NCBI RefSeq assembly: GCF_001707755.1
Contig: NZ_MBDL01000010.1
Coordinates: forward strand, 1-64,000
Source of the DNA: Acinetobacter celticus
Lineage (GTDB): Bacteria; Pseudomonadota; Gammaproteobacteria; Pseudomonadales; Moraxellaceae
Direction of reading: 5' to 3'
DNA: 64,000 nucleotides
A program made the position numbers and the translations under genes. Position 1 is the first letter of the stretch. Each line of letters starts with the position of its first letter. Shown in pieces: positions 56,544-64,000 of this stretch. Below the pieces are notes generated by a model, which searched no databases, had not been told where the DNA came from, and saw only the letters and a list, made by a program, of their open reading frames with translations.

Positions 56544-58222
56544 TACCAACTCCTAAATTTTGCTGGAGGTTGATATAGCCCATCAGACCATGTCACAAGA
56601 TCCGCAATATTTTTTGCAGCTAATAATTCACGTGTGGCATCGGTACGACGAATACCTAGATCTTCAGGAAACACGACCAAGCCTTCACGTCTTAAACGTT
56701 CTGTTGTTTTAGGATTATGGTTTAAGCCAATTTCAGTTACTCCTGCAACCGCAGCAATCATCTCCTGACGTTCTTCTAAACTTCTGGCTTTATACAGATA
56801 TGCAATGCCTTCTTCGGTTAAAAGGTGTGTCACATCATCGCCATAAATCATAATTGGAGCGAGAGGCATTCCTGCTTTTTTAGCAACTTCGACTGCATCT
56901 AAGGTATGTACAAAAGTCGGTTTGCCACCTTCTTGGAAGGTTTCCACCATTTGTACAACCAGTTTTTTACCACGAGCAAGATAAGTATCCGTTTCTGTTG
57001 CACCTGAAGGACGCATATCTAACCATGCAGGCGTCGCATGACGTCGTCCACGCGGATCATGTCCCATATTGGGTGCACCACCAAAGCCAGCTAAACGGCC
57101 TTTGGTTACTGTTGAAGAATGCCCACTGCCATCGACTTGTAAGGTTGCGCCAATAAATAAATCAACTGCATATTGTCCAGCCAGCTGACACATCATTCGA
57201 TTTGAACGTAGAGAACCATCCCGCCCTGTAAAAAATACATCTGGTCGCGCCGCAACGTATTTTTCCATGCCCAGTTCTGTACCAAAACAATGCACGCTTT
57301 CCACCCAGCCACTTTCAATTGCAGGAATTAAGGTAGGATGAGGGTTGAGCGTCCAATTACGACAGATCTTGCCTTTTAAACCTAAAGACTCACCGTAAGT
57401 TGGTAAAATCAGTTCAATTGCCGCAGTATTAAAACCAATGCCATGATTCAACGACTGTACATTATGACGTTCATAAATCCCTCGAATCGCCATCATGGCC
57501 ATTAAGATATGTACAGGCTTGATATGTTTAGGATCGCGGGTAAATAAAGGTTCAATATAAAAAGGCTTATCCGCCACAACCACAAAGTCGACCCAAGAAG
57601 CAGGAATATCGACCCGAGGTAAATCTTTGACGTCATCCACCAACTCATTAACCTGCACAATCACAATGCCATCACTAAAAGCTGCAGGTTCAATCAGTGC
57701 AGGAGTATCTTCTGTACTTGCTCCTGTATAAATATTACCTTCGCGATCTGCCATAAAACCTGCGGAAAGCACAACATTTGGAATTAAATCGACCAATAAG
57801 CGCGAATAGAGTTCAATATAGGTATGAATTGCACCAATTTCGAGTAGCCCATCTTCAACCAGCTGGCTAATGCGTAAACTTTGTGTACCGGCAAATGAAA
57901 AATCAAGCTTACGAGCAATGCCTTTTTCAAATAAATCCAGATGTTCTGGGCGCCCTACGCTTGGCATGATCATATGTAGGTCGTGTAAAATATCAGAGTT
58001 CGTTTGTGCCAATGAACGGGAAAGGAAATCGGCTTGTTTTTGGTTATTTCCTTCTAAAACAACGCGATCACCCGCCTTAATTAAGATTTCTAACACCTGA
58101 ACAATATCTTGCGTTGGAATGACTACACCATTGGCATACTGATTGACCATGTCTATTTTTAGTTGTTTGGCATGTCGCCGTGTATTCCATTTACGTTCTA
58201 TGTTCTGAACCGAACCATCCAT
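56543..58222 (-). CDS. mdcA: MdcA, malonate decarboxylase alpha subunit (acyl-carrier CoA-transferase)
   Basis: A 559-residue subunit exchanging acetyl for malonyl on the carrier protein, the first gene of the operon. Motifs: KQADFLSRSLAQTN, LSAGFMADREGNIYTGASTE, GIGFNTAAIELILPTYGESL and GGAPNMGHDPRGRRH. Length fits the family (about 550). The start at 58222 has AGGA eight bases upstream, and the 23-residue extension to 58291 has no support. A perfect palindrome lies 84 bp upstream. Confidence 0.93.
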   Translation of the reverse strand: MDGSVQNIERKWNTRRHAKQLKIDMVNQYANGVVIPTQDIVQVLEILIKAGDRVVLEGNNQKQADFLSRSLAQTNSDILHDLHMIMPSVGRPEHLDLFEKGIARKLDFSFAGTQSLRISQLVEDGLLEIGAIHTYIELYSRLLVDLIPNVVLSAGFMADREGNIYTGASTEDTPALIEPAAFSDGIVIVQVNELVDDVKDLPRVDIPASWVDFVVVADKPFYIEPLFTRDPKHIKPVHILMAMMAIRGIYERHNVQSLNHGIGFNTAAIELILPTYGESLGLKGKICRNWTLNPHPTLIPAIESGWVESVHCFGTELGMEKYVAARPDVFFTGRDGSLRSNRMMCQLAGQYAVDLFIGATLQVDGSGHSSTVTKGRLAGFGGAPNMGHDPRGRRHATPAWLDMRPSGATETDTYLARGKKLVVQMVETFQEGGKPTFVHTLDAVEVAKKAGMPLAPIMIYGDDVTHLLTEEGIAYLYKARSLEERQEMIAAVAGVTEIGLNHNPKTTERLRREGLVVFPEDLGIRRTDATRELLAAKNIADLVTWSDGLYQPPAKFRSW

Positions 58223-58305
58223 GTCATTTATCCTAATTCTGTATTTTGATCTAAGCCTATAAGAGCCTTTTCTGAGTCTTTGATCAATCAACCTTAAACC
58301 ACATT

Positions 58306-58324
58306 CATTAACATGAGGTTAATG
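58306..58324. promoter_or_regulatory. Candidate MdcR-binding palindrome before mdcA
   Basis: CATTAAC-ATGAG-GTTAATG, perfect 7-bp arms with a 5-bp spacer, 84-102 bp upstream of the mdcA start: a typical size and place for a LysR activator recognition site. Confidence 0.5.
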
Positions 58325-58696
58325 TTTAAATTAAATACAAGGTTTTAATTGGTATGTTTTTAGAATGATGCTGGTTATTTAATTTAGGACAGTTTTAATG
58401 AGATATGTTGGTTTGAAAAATTATCGTATGACCAATCTTGTTTTTATCTAATGAAGATACTCAATATCAATCATTTTAAAATTGACTAAACGTAACTATC
58501 CCTCCATTTTAAAAATATTTTCTTCTTCCCAAGCACGAACAATAGTATTTGGGAGAAATGAATCACACAAAACACTTAACTTATTATTCAAAATTCGTTA
58601 CAAAATGCAATGTTAGCTCATCAGAAAGAAATGTAATAATTCAACACCATTCCATACTTTCATTTATTGAACTGTCATACAAAAAGGATAAAAAAA
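58325..58696. other. Divergent intergenic region mdcA / carbonic anhydrase
   Basis: About 370 bp of AT-rich sequence that should hold the carbonic anhydrase promoter. A short frame at 58549-58743 overlaps that gene and is not credible. Nothing else recognised. Confidence 0.35.
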
Positions 58697-59293
58697 ATGA
58701 TAACTTGGCAAGAATCATTAGCCGTTTTAAAAAATGGAAATAAACGATTCATTCAAAATAAAATGCATGACATTTTACAACACGATTTAAAATTGCTCTC
58801 TGAAACTCAAAACCCACATACAGTGATTCTATGTTGTTCGGACTCAAGAGTATCCCCAGACATAATTTTTGATCAAAGTCTTGGAAATTTATTTGTTATT
58901 CAAAATGCAGGTAATGTCAGTGATACCTCAGTTTTTGGAAGTATTCAATATGCAATTCAACACTTAAAAACACCACTCATTATCGTGCTCGGCCATACAT
59001 GTTGTGGTGCAGTAACTGCTTCTCATCAAAATAAAAAAATTAAAGGGCCTTTACAAGATCTTATGACATTCATTGATGACAATATTATTTTGGATGGCAC
59101 CATTGAAGATTCTATTAAAAATCACACTCTAGTCACGGCGAAAAAGCTTAATGAGGCACTAAATCTACATCAGTCTAAAATTGAGCAAGATACACAGGTC
59201 ATTCCTGCTATTTATGATATTTCTAATGGTCACATAGTATGGCTTAATTTAGGTGGAGAAAACAATGTTACGCCAGATTTAAATTGCACATAA
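58697..59293 (+). CDS. Beta-carbonic anhydrase
   Basis: Zinc enzyme of 198 residues interconverting CO2 and bicarbonate. Ligands and active-site residues: C47, D49 and R51 in LCCSDSRVSPD, H100 and C103 in LGHTCCGAV. The start at 58697 has AAGGA upstream; the extension to 58667 has none. It is divergent from the malonate decarboxylase operon, whose product CO2 it could hydrate, though shared control is not shown. Confidence 0.92.
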   Translation: MITWQESLAVLKNGNKRFIQNKMHDILQHDLKLLSETQNPHTVILCCSDSRVSPDIIFDQSLGNLFVIQNAGNVSDTSVFGSIQYAIQHLKTPLIIVLGHTCCGAVTASHQNKKIKGPLQDLMTFIDDNIILDGTIEDSIKNHTLVTAKKLNEALNLHQSKIEQDTQVIPAIYDISNGHIVWLNLGGENNVTPDLNCT

Positions 59294-59440
59294 AAACCGT
59301 ATAACCAAATGATATTTATAATAATAAAAATAATTAGGTAAAAATTTACATACACTACTTAAAGTAATGTAAAAGATACTTTTCATCATAAATTACTGCT
59401 GTATGATTAAGTTTGAACTTCAAAAATACGGTACAGCACA

Positions 59441-59761
59441 ATGAAAAAAATAGGTTTTATTGTATTAAGCCTGATTTGCTTATCTTCCTCTACTTTCGCT
59501 AGCTCAGCCAGTTCATGGAAAAAGCATAATCAGAGCATTAAATCGGCATGTCTCAAAGTAAGTCAGCTAAAAAATACTAAGGTTGTGAGTGATATTATGA
59601 CATTTGATGATCGCGTCGGATATTCTGCCGTTATTTTAGAAGGTCACTACCCTCAAGCACACATGAAAAACCAACGAGGAAGAGAGTTATGTTTGTGGCA
59701 ACGATCTACCCAAAAAGCCTCTGTTACAGAAGCAGATACGCTATTACAATCAAAGAAATAG
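59441..59761 (+). CDS. Small exported protein, unknown
   Basis: A 106-residue protein with a clear signal peptide (MKKIGFIVLSLICLSSSTFA, cleavage at about residue 20). The mature part of about 86 residues is basic and polar with two cysteines (in SACLKVSQL and ELCLWQR) that could form a disulphide in the periplasm. FDDRVGYSAVILEGHYP looks like a beta-hairpin. I do not recognise the family. It is followed 68 bp later by another small exported protein. Confidence 0.65.
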   Translation: MKKIGFIVLSLICLSSSTFASSASSWKKHNQSIKSACLKVSQLKNTKVVSDIMTFDDRVGYSAVILEGHYPQAHMKNQRGRELCLWQRSTQKASVTEADTLLQSKK

Positions 59762-59829
59762 ATACATCATCAAACAAAGTAAGATATAAAAAATGATAGT
59801 ATAACCCCATTATTACTAGGGATAATAAA

Positions 59830-60246
59830 ATGAAAAATGTTTTTAAAACTGCCATTTTAGTTACGTTCGTTGCCTTAAGTTCTACTTCTGTATTTGCAAA
59901 AATTATAGAAAATCCTATCGTTTTTAAAAAAGGAAGCTATGGTACAAACTTAAAAGGAACGTTCAAAGGCGATGATGAGGCACGATACACTCTGCATGCC
60001 AAAGCTGGCCAACAATTAAAATTTAAGATAAAAAGTACCAAAAATTTAGCCTATCTCAACATTTATGCACCTGAAGACAAACCGGGTAGCGCTGAGGCGA
60101 TTTTAAAGGGTGCTATTGTGGGTTCAACTGGCGAAATTACTTTGCCTGAAACAGGTCAATATACGCTTCAGCTTTACCAAATGCGTAATACAGCACGGCG
60201 CGGAGAAATTGTAAATTATAATATTGAGCTTAAAATCATCAATTAA
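59830..60246 (+). CDS. Small exported beta-sandwich (PPC-like) protein
   Basis: A 138-residue protein with a signal peptide (LVTFVALSSTSVFA). The mature domain KKGSYGTNLKGTFKGDDEAR, YTLHAKAGQQLKFKI, then LPETGQYTLQLYQMRNTARR, follows the plan of bacterial pre-peptidase C-terminal-like domains, as in lysozyme-inhibitor-like and adhesin-associated proteins. Standing alone and exported, it may bind a polymer or protein in the periplasm. Function unknown. Confidence 0.68.
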   Translation: MKNVFKTAILVTFVALSSTSVFAKIIENPIVFKKGSYGTNLKGTFKGDDEARYTLHAKAGQQLKFKIKSTKNLAYLNIYAPEDKPGSAEAILKGAIVGSTGEITLPETGQYTLQLYQMRNTARRGEIVNYNIELKIIN

Positions 60247-60317
60247 CATTGCCTAAACCTAACTGGGTCTAAATGGAATTTTCGATATTTTTCATTAAGC
60301 CAAGAAATTTGTTCGTT

Positions 60318-60345
60318 AAGATTCACTATTTGTGAGTCTTTTTAT
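60318..60345 (+). terminator. Terminator after the PPC-like gene
   Basis: AAGATTCAC and GTGAGTCTT arms (one mismatch) with a 5-base loop, followed by TTTTATTT, 72 bp beyond the stop. Confidence 0.65.
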
Positions 60346-60502
60346 TTCCAATAATCGGTATTTTTTTAATGCCTATTCAAATTTTTTTGGCTTTACAAAT
60401 AACGAAGTAATTTTTATATGATAAGGTTTATCCAATATCAAAAACGATTTCCGTATTCGTAATTTCATTTTATAAAATGTCCTTTTAAAGGAGTTCGGTT
60501 TC

Positions 60503-61720
60503 ATGCTTAAACTGAGAAAAAATCTTCAAAAATTTGCATTAAGTTGTTTTATTCTAAGTTGTGGCTCAGCCACCATTGCACAAACGATTAATTCTGCCCC
60601 CCCAAATGCGATTTCCAACATTAAAATAGCCGCTACAAAACCGGGCACTCTCTTATCCATTCAAGCACAAGAACCATCCTTATTACTAAGCCATGCAGCG
60701 CAACGATATTTAATCACTTATCGTAGTCGAGGCGTCAACAACGAGCCTATTGTAACTTCTGGATATATCGTGCTTCCTAAAGGTCAAAGTCCTAAAGGTG
60801 GTTGGCCGATTATCGCTTGGGCGCACGGAACCACGGGTGTTGCTGACACATGTGCTCCTTCTGGAGATTACCAAAACGGGCCAGTTAACTCTTACCAAAA
60901 TGTGGCTGAAAAAGCCTTAAATGCGTGGCTTGCTAAAGGGTATGCAGTCGTTGCAACTGATTATCAAGGACTGGGCACACCCGGTGGACATCCTTATATG
61001 AATGCTGTGAGTCAACTTCATACAGTAGTCGATAGTGTTCGCGCCTTACATTCATTTAAACCTAAAAGTTTTAGTAAAACTTGGTATGTGATGGGTCATA
61101 GTCAAGGCGGTGCAGCTGCATTGACTGTCGCTGCTTATGGACAAAAAGATGCGCCAGAATACAATTTAGCAGGAGCCATAGCACTTGCTCCGGGTGGTTA
61201 TAAATATGAAGGCATTGCCGAATATGTAGAAGAAAATCCAAAACCTGCTGTCAATGTTGTCGCGTTCTTTCCTATTGTGTTGTTAGGTGCCGAAGCGGCC
61301 GATCCTACATTGTCTCCAGATCATTTGGTCAGTAAAGAAATGCAGGTTATTTTAAATAGTGGCCGAAGTCGGTGCTTATCCGAATTACAAACAGATTTAA
61401 AAAAACCACCTGAGTCTATCTTCAAGCCGAATGCAAATTTAGCACCATTAATTGCTTATCTTAAAAAGCAATCTATTGAATACATGACACCCACTGTCCC
61501 ACTTATGATTGTTCAAGGTACTCAAGATCAACTGGTTGATTATCATGGAACATATGCATATTACCAACAGCAATGTAAAGCAGGAAAATCCATCAACTAT
61601 CACCCACTTCCAAATGGCGACCATCGTGACTCTTTACGCCAAAGTGAGTTTTTAATTGGAGATTTTATCAATGCCGTTGAACAAAAACGTAAAATAAGCA
61701 CATGTGGACAAACACAATAA
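60503..61720 (+). CDS. Secreted lipase-like alpha/beta hydrolase
   Basis: A 405-residue exported hydrolase of the secretory-lipase type. The signal peptide ends near ATIAQ. The nucleophile is S200 in MGHSQGGAAALTVAAYG. The acid is probably in VQGTQDQLVDYHG and the histidine in NGDHRDSLRQSE. WAHGTTGVADTCAPSGDYQN and VVATDYQGLGTPGGHPYM are typical of this family, which cleaves esters outside the cytoplasm. Three cysteines in the mature part may form a disulphide. AAGGAG stands nine bases before the ATG. Confidence 0.85.
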   Translation: MLKLRKNLQKFALSCFILSCGSATIAQTINSAPPNAISNIKIAATKPGTLLSIQAQEPSLLLSHAAQRYLITYRSRGVNNEPIVTSGYIVLPKGQSPKGGWPIIAWAHGTTGVADTCAPSGDYQNGPVNSYQNVAEKALNAWLAKGYAVVATDYQGLGTPGGHPYMNAVSQLHTVVDSVRALHSFKPKSFSKTWYVMGHSQGGAAALTVAAYGQKDAPEYNLAGAIALAPGGYKYEGIAEYVEENPKPAVNVVAFFPIVLLGAEAADPTLSPDHLVSKEMQVILNSGRSRCLSELQTDLKKPPESIFKPNANLAPLIAYLKKQSIEYMTPTVPLMIVQGTQDQLVDYHGTYAYYQQQCKAGKSINYHPLPNGDHRDSLRQSEFLIGDFINAVEQKRKISTCGQTQ

Positions 61721-61963
61721 TTATATTGTGTACAAGTCGTTGAGCTGTGTAGGCGAAGGTTAGAATGCACAGCTCATAATAAATGATGATCTCGTCGGCA
61801 AAAACGTAAAATAATGATATGGTCAAATAAAGGGAAAGGTTTTAGATGAGCAGTTTTTAAATGAATACTGTCATATCATCAAAATACCCCTATTCAAATT
61901 ACTAATTCAGTTATACAACTTCCCAAAAAAAACCATCTAAACTAAATTGTGGACAAATCATTT
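61721..61963. other. Intergenic region with two hairpins
   Basis: ACACAATA/TATTGTGT (61712-61731) and GAGCTGTG/CACAGCTC (61742-61775) are perfect 8-bp stems just after the lipase gene. Neither is followed by a T run, so they may stabilise mRNA ends rather than terminate. Confidence 0.4.
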
Positions 61964-62293
61964 ATGCTAAAAGTCATTGCTCAAGATTTTATTCACCTTG
62001 AACATATTGAGCGTGTTATGCCTTTATATAAAGAACTCGTTGAGAAAACAAAAACTGAACCAAGATGTATTTCCTATGAGCTTTTTATTGATCAAAAGGA
62101 CTCTGGGCATTTTATATTTATAGAAGAATGGCCTGACCGAGCAGCCTTAGATGCACATTGTGAAACTGAACATTTTAAAAGGTTAGTTCCTCTGATTAAT
62201 CAGTACCAAAGAGCCTCTGGAACGTATTTACTTATGGATGCATTTTGTAATTCGAATTATAAAATTTTAGATTCAGAGGTGGAACAACGATAA
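61964..62293 (+). CDS. Antibiotic-biosynthesis-monooxygenase (ABM, YgiN-like) domain protein
   Basis: A 109-residue ferredoxin-like alpha/beta-barrel protein: MLKVIAQDFIHLEHIERVMP, RCISYELFIDQKD, FIFIEEWPDRAALDAHCETE, HFKRLVPLINQYQ. YgiN-type members act on quinones or are of unknown function. The start could also be a GTG at 61949; neither has a strong ribosome site. Confidence 0.82.
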   Translation: MLKVIAQDFIHLEHIERVMPLYKELVEKTKTEPRCISYELFIDQKDSGHFIFIEEWPDRAALDAHCETEHFKRLVPLINQYQRASGTYLLMDAFCNSNYKILDSEVEQR

Positions 62294-62458
62294 GGGTTTA
62301 CCTGACCACCACTTATGGAAATTTGATTCATTTAATAATGTGCTGAATTTCGTTTATAAAACAAGCTCAAACTTGGTACGGGTAACGTAAAAGCTCTGGT
62401 TAAGTTGTAGACTACACTTCATTGAGATTCAACAATGAAAATTTGACGGTATGTATAA

Positions 62459-63481
62459 ATGAAATTTACTAATTTTCAAATCGCTTTTAAAAACTTTTCG
62501 CGTACTGGGCTTGTCTACAATAACCAGTCCCCGCTCTCATCCTTTTATATTTTTATCGACTCAGTGCTACGTGGCATTGGACAAGTCATGTTACAAAACA
62601 ATAGCTATACTGGCTTATTGTTTTTGATGGGTGTTTTTTACAACTCCTTACTTCTTGGTTGTGCGGCTTTACTGGGGTCAGTCGTCAGTACACTAAGCGC
62701 AAAGTTACTGGGTGTTGAACGCTCTAGTCTTGAAGCAGGTTTATTTGGTTTTAATGGCGTACTTGTTGCTATTGCACTACTCCATTTTCTTGAACCATCA
62801 TGGATCACTTGGGGTTATGTCGTTTTAGCATCTGCAAGTAGCACCGTGATTATGGCGGCCATGTTAAACATTGTAAAAACATGGAACATTCCAACACTGA
62901 CTGCGCCCTTTGTCTTAACAACCTTATTATTTATATTAGCCTGTGCCCGTTTTGGGCAACTTCATTCCACTGGCACACTACCTAGTGCTGGACTACCTAG
63001 TACTGTCATAAATGTTGAAGGTATTGTTACGCTATCTACAATTTTGGAAGGGCTCTTAACAGGTATTTCACAAGTATTTTTTCAGGGTAGCGCAATTACT
63101 GGGCTTTTCTTTATTGCAGGCTTACTTATTAGTTCGCGAATTATATGTTTAGCTGCAATTATTGGATCATTGCTTGGTGCATTGGTCGCTTGGGGAATGG
63201 GAGCGGCAGAGCCAGCAATACGGGCCGGTGCTTTTGGGTTTAATAACGTACTCACAGCTATTGTGTTTGGTGGGGGGATTTTTATGCTGAATAAATCAAC
63301 CATCATTTACGGAATATTAGCAGTGATTATAACTTCCTTTGTCTACGCTGCATTATCTGCGGCTTTAGAACCTTTGGGTATGCCTGCAATGACGTCTGCC
63401 TTTATTTTAGTTGTTTGGTTATTTATTTTGGCTGCTCCGTACTTTTCTAATCTTAAGTTAAAGCCATCTTCTGGCGATTAA
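62459..63481 (+). CDS. Urea transporter (UT family)
   Basis: A 340-residue inner-membrane channel-like protein with about ten helices in two homologous halves. The repeated family motifs are visible twice: SLEAGLFGFNGVLVAIALL and AIRAGAFGFNNVLTAIVFGG, and NIPTLTAPFVLTTLLFI and GMPAMTSAFILVVWLFI. The family passes urea, feeding urease. No urease gene lies within the window. A terminator follows 54 bp after the stop. Confidence 0.88.
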   Translation: MKFTNFQIAFKNFSRTGLVYNNQSPLSSFYIFIDSVLRGIGQVMLQNNSYTGLLFLMGVFYNSLLLGCAALLGSVVSTLSAKLLGVERSSLEAGLFGFNGVLVAIALLHFLEPSWITWGYVVLASASSTVIMAAMLNIVKTWNIPTLTAPFVLTTLLFILACARFGQLHSTGTLPSAGLPSTVINVEGIVTLSTILEGLLTGISQVFFQGSAITGLFFIAGLLISSRIICLAAIIGSLLGALVAWGMGAAEPAIRAGAFGFNNVLTAIVFGGGIFMLNKSTIIYGILAVIITSFVYAALSAALEPLGMPAMTSAFILVVWLFILAAPYFSNLKLKPSSGD

Positions 63482-63534
63482 TATCGTAAGAAATAGACAT
63501 TTCCCTCGATCTAAAAGAATGTTTGTTTAACCTA

Positions 63535-63566
63535 AAAAAGACCACGCTAAATAAAGTGGTCTTTTT
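63535..63566 (+). terminator. Terminator of the urea transporter gene
   Basis: AAAAAGACCAC and GTGGTCTTTTT arms with a 10-base loop. Symmetric A and T tracts mean it can act on both strands. Confidence 0.85.
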
Positions 63567-63711
63567 ACTTCACCCAATTCATAAAATAAAAAACCGTTCC
63601 AGTACGCTGATGACTAGAACGGTTTTCCTTATAATTCAACGCAACAATAACAGGTTCTTTAATTTCTACTACAGCGCGACCTAAAATGACATAAAACCCC
63701 AATAGGCGCAT
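63565..63711 (-). CDS. Possible small protein
   Basis: An ATG-started frame of 48 residues, beginning MRLLGFYVILGRAVVEIKEP and ending VFYFMNWVK, 35 bp downstream of the partial gene at the right edge. It overlaps the hairpin at 63588-63626, so part of the coding sequence (ENRSSHQRTGTVF) doubles as a stem. This argues for an overlapping regulatory structure or a chance frame. No family recognised. Confidence 0.3.
   Translation of the reverse strand: MRLLGFYVILGRAVVEIKEPVIVALNYKENRSSHQRTGTVFYFMNWVK
63588..63626. terminator. Hairpin with AAAACCGTTC / GAACGGTTTT arms
   Basis: A 10-bp perfect stem extended by AGT/ACT, flanked by A and T tracts. It probably serves as a terminator for the leftward gene from the right edge. 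Confidence 0.55.
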
Positions 63712-63746
63712 CCCACCAAAGATAACTTTATTTTAAAAATGAGTAT

Positions 63747-64000
63747 TTATGAATCTATTTTTTTAAAAGCCCAATCTAAAAAATCCTTTTTATTAAAAAA
63801 GTTTGGTGCCGTAGTCGCAAATATAGTTTGAACCTTTCCATTAAAAACGCCCTTATAGCTAGAAGGTTTTACAGCATCAAATGCTATTGGGTCTGCCTCA
63901 TGTAAGGCACTAAAGAACATCTTTAATTGTATAAAATGGCTTTTAGAGTCAATTTCTGGCATTTCTACAACAAAATTATAAATTTGTTCTAATATAAATT
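63747..64000 (-). CDS. Unknown protein, 3' part only
   Basis: The frame is open from the right edge (FILEQIYNFVVEMPEIDSKS) to the stop at 63747, about 83 residues. It continues HFIQLKMFFSALHEADPIAF and ends FFNKKDFLDWAFKKIDS. An ATG at 63962 is probably internal. The pattern is of a small cytoplasmic protein, and I do not recognise the family. Confidence 0.55.
   Translation of the reverse strand, partial: FILEQIYNFVVEMPEIDSKSHFIQLKMFFSALHEADPIAFDAVKPSSYKGVFNGKVQTIFATTAPNFFNKKDFLDWAFKKIDS

Overview
The window is a chromosomal segment of an Acinetobacter-like gammaproteobacterium. The evidence is low GC, a paa gene order with a divergent paaZ, mandelate and malonate decarboxylase clusters of the Acinetobacter type, a hemO cluster, and many decayed IS5-family (IS17-like) insertion sequences. 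No tRNA, rRNA or CRISPR array was seen. All family names come from reading the sequence, with no database search.

Layout. 1-1100: the 5' end of a beta-keto-acid cleavage (BKACE) gene, then IS ends and a decayed Bcr/CflA-type efflux gene. 1.1-7.1 kb: a haem/iron block on the minus strand (heme oxygenase, DUF454 membrane protein, Fur-family regulator, FecI-type sigma factor, FecR-type anti-sigma factor, STN-containing TonB receptor) with a Fur-box-like sequence before the sigma gene. 7.3-8.5 kb: two abutting fragments of an IS17-like element. 8.5-23.6 kb: the phenylacetate pathway. paaABCDEFGHJK-X-Y reads leftward, paaZ reads rightward, and an MFS transporter follows that may share the paa operator motif. 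23.6-28.7 kb: IS debris, then a HxlR regulator, a leftward operon of two alpha/beta hydrolases and an SCP2-like protein, and a divergent quinone-oxidoreductase-type dehydrogenase. Three copies of one 23-bp operator tie these genes together.

28.9-32.3 kb: a PKD/polysaccharide-lyase lipoprotein, an exported-protein gene broken by an internally deleted IS, and a VF530 protein. They lie between two direct copies of an intergenic hairpin plus dif-like repeat; a third, shorter copy lies at 43.6 kb. 32.5-46.5 kb: a mandelate/mandelamide cluster (LysR, AAHS transporter, benzaldehyde dehydrogenase, amidase, FMN mandelate dehydrogenase, D-lactate-dehydrogenase-type enzyme, benzoylformate decarboxylase, SDR, SSS symporter with its DUF485 partner). 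It predicts conversion of mandelamide and both mandelate enantiomers to benzoate without a racemase.

46.5-48.8 kb: a deletion scar fusing a phosphotransferase N-terminus to an acyl-CoA synthetase C-terminus, then an acyl-CoA dehydrogenase. 49-58.2 kb: a DUF1826-like protein, a LysR regulator (probable MdcR) and the malonate decarboxylase operon mdcABCDEGH with the malonate transporter genes mdcL/M. 58.7-64 kb: beta-carbonic anhydrase, two small exported proteins, a secreted lipase-like hydrolase, an ABM-domain monooxygenase, a urea transporter and a partial unknown gene.

Functionally this is a catabolic island: phenylacetate goes to the TCA cycle, mandelate goes to benzoate, and malonate goes to acetate plus CO2. 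Haem acquisition and an electrophile-type HxlR regulon sit beside it. Decayed IS17-like ends occur at many of the block boundaries and probably helped assemble the region.
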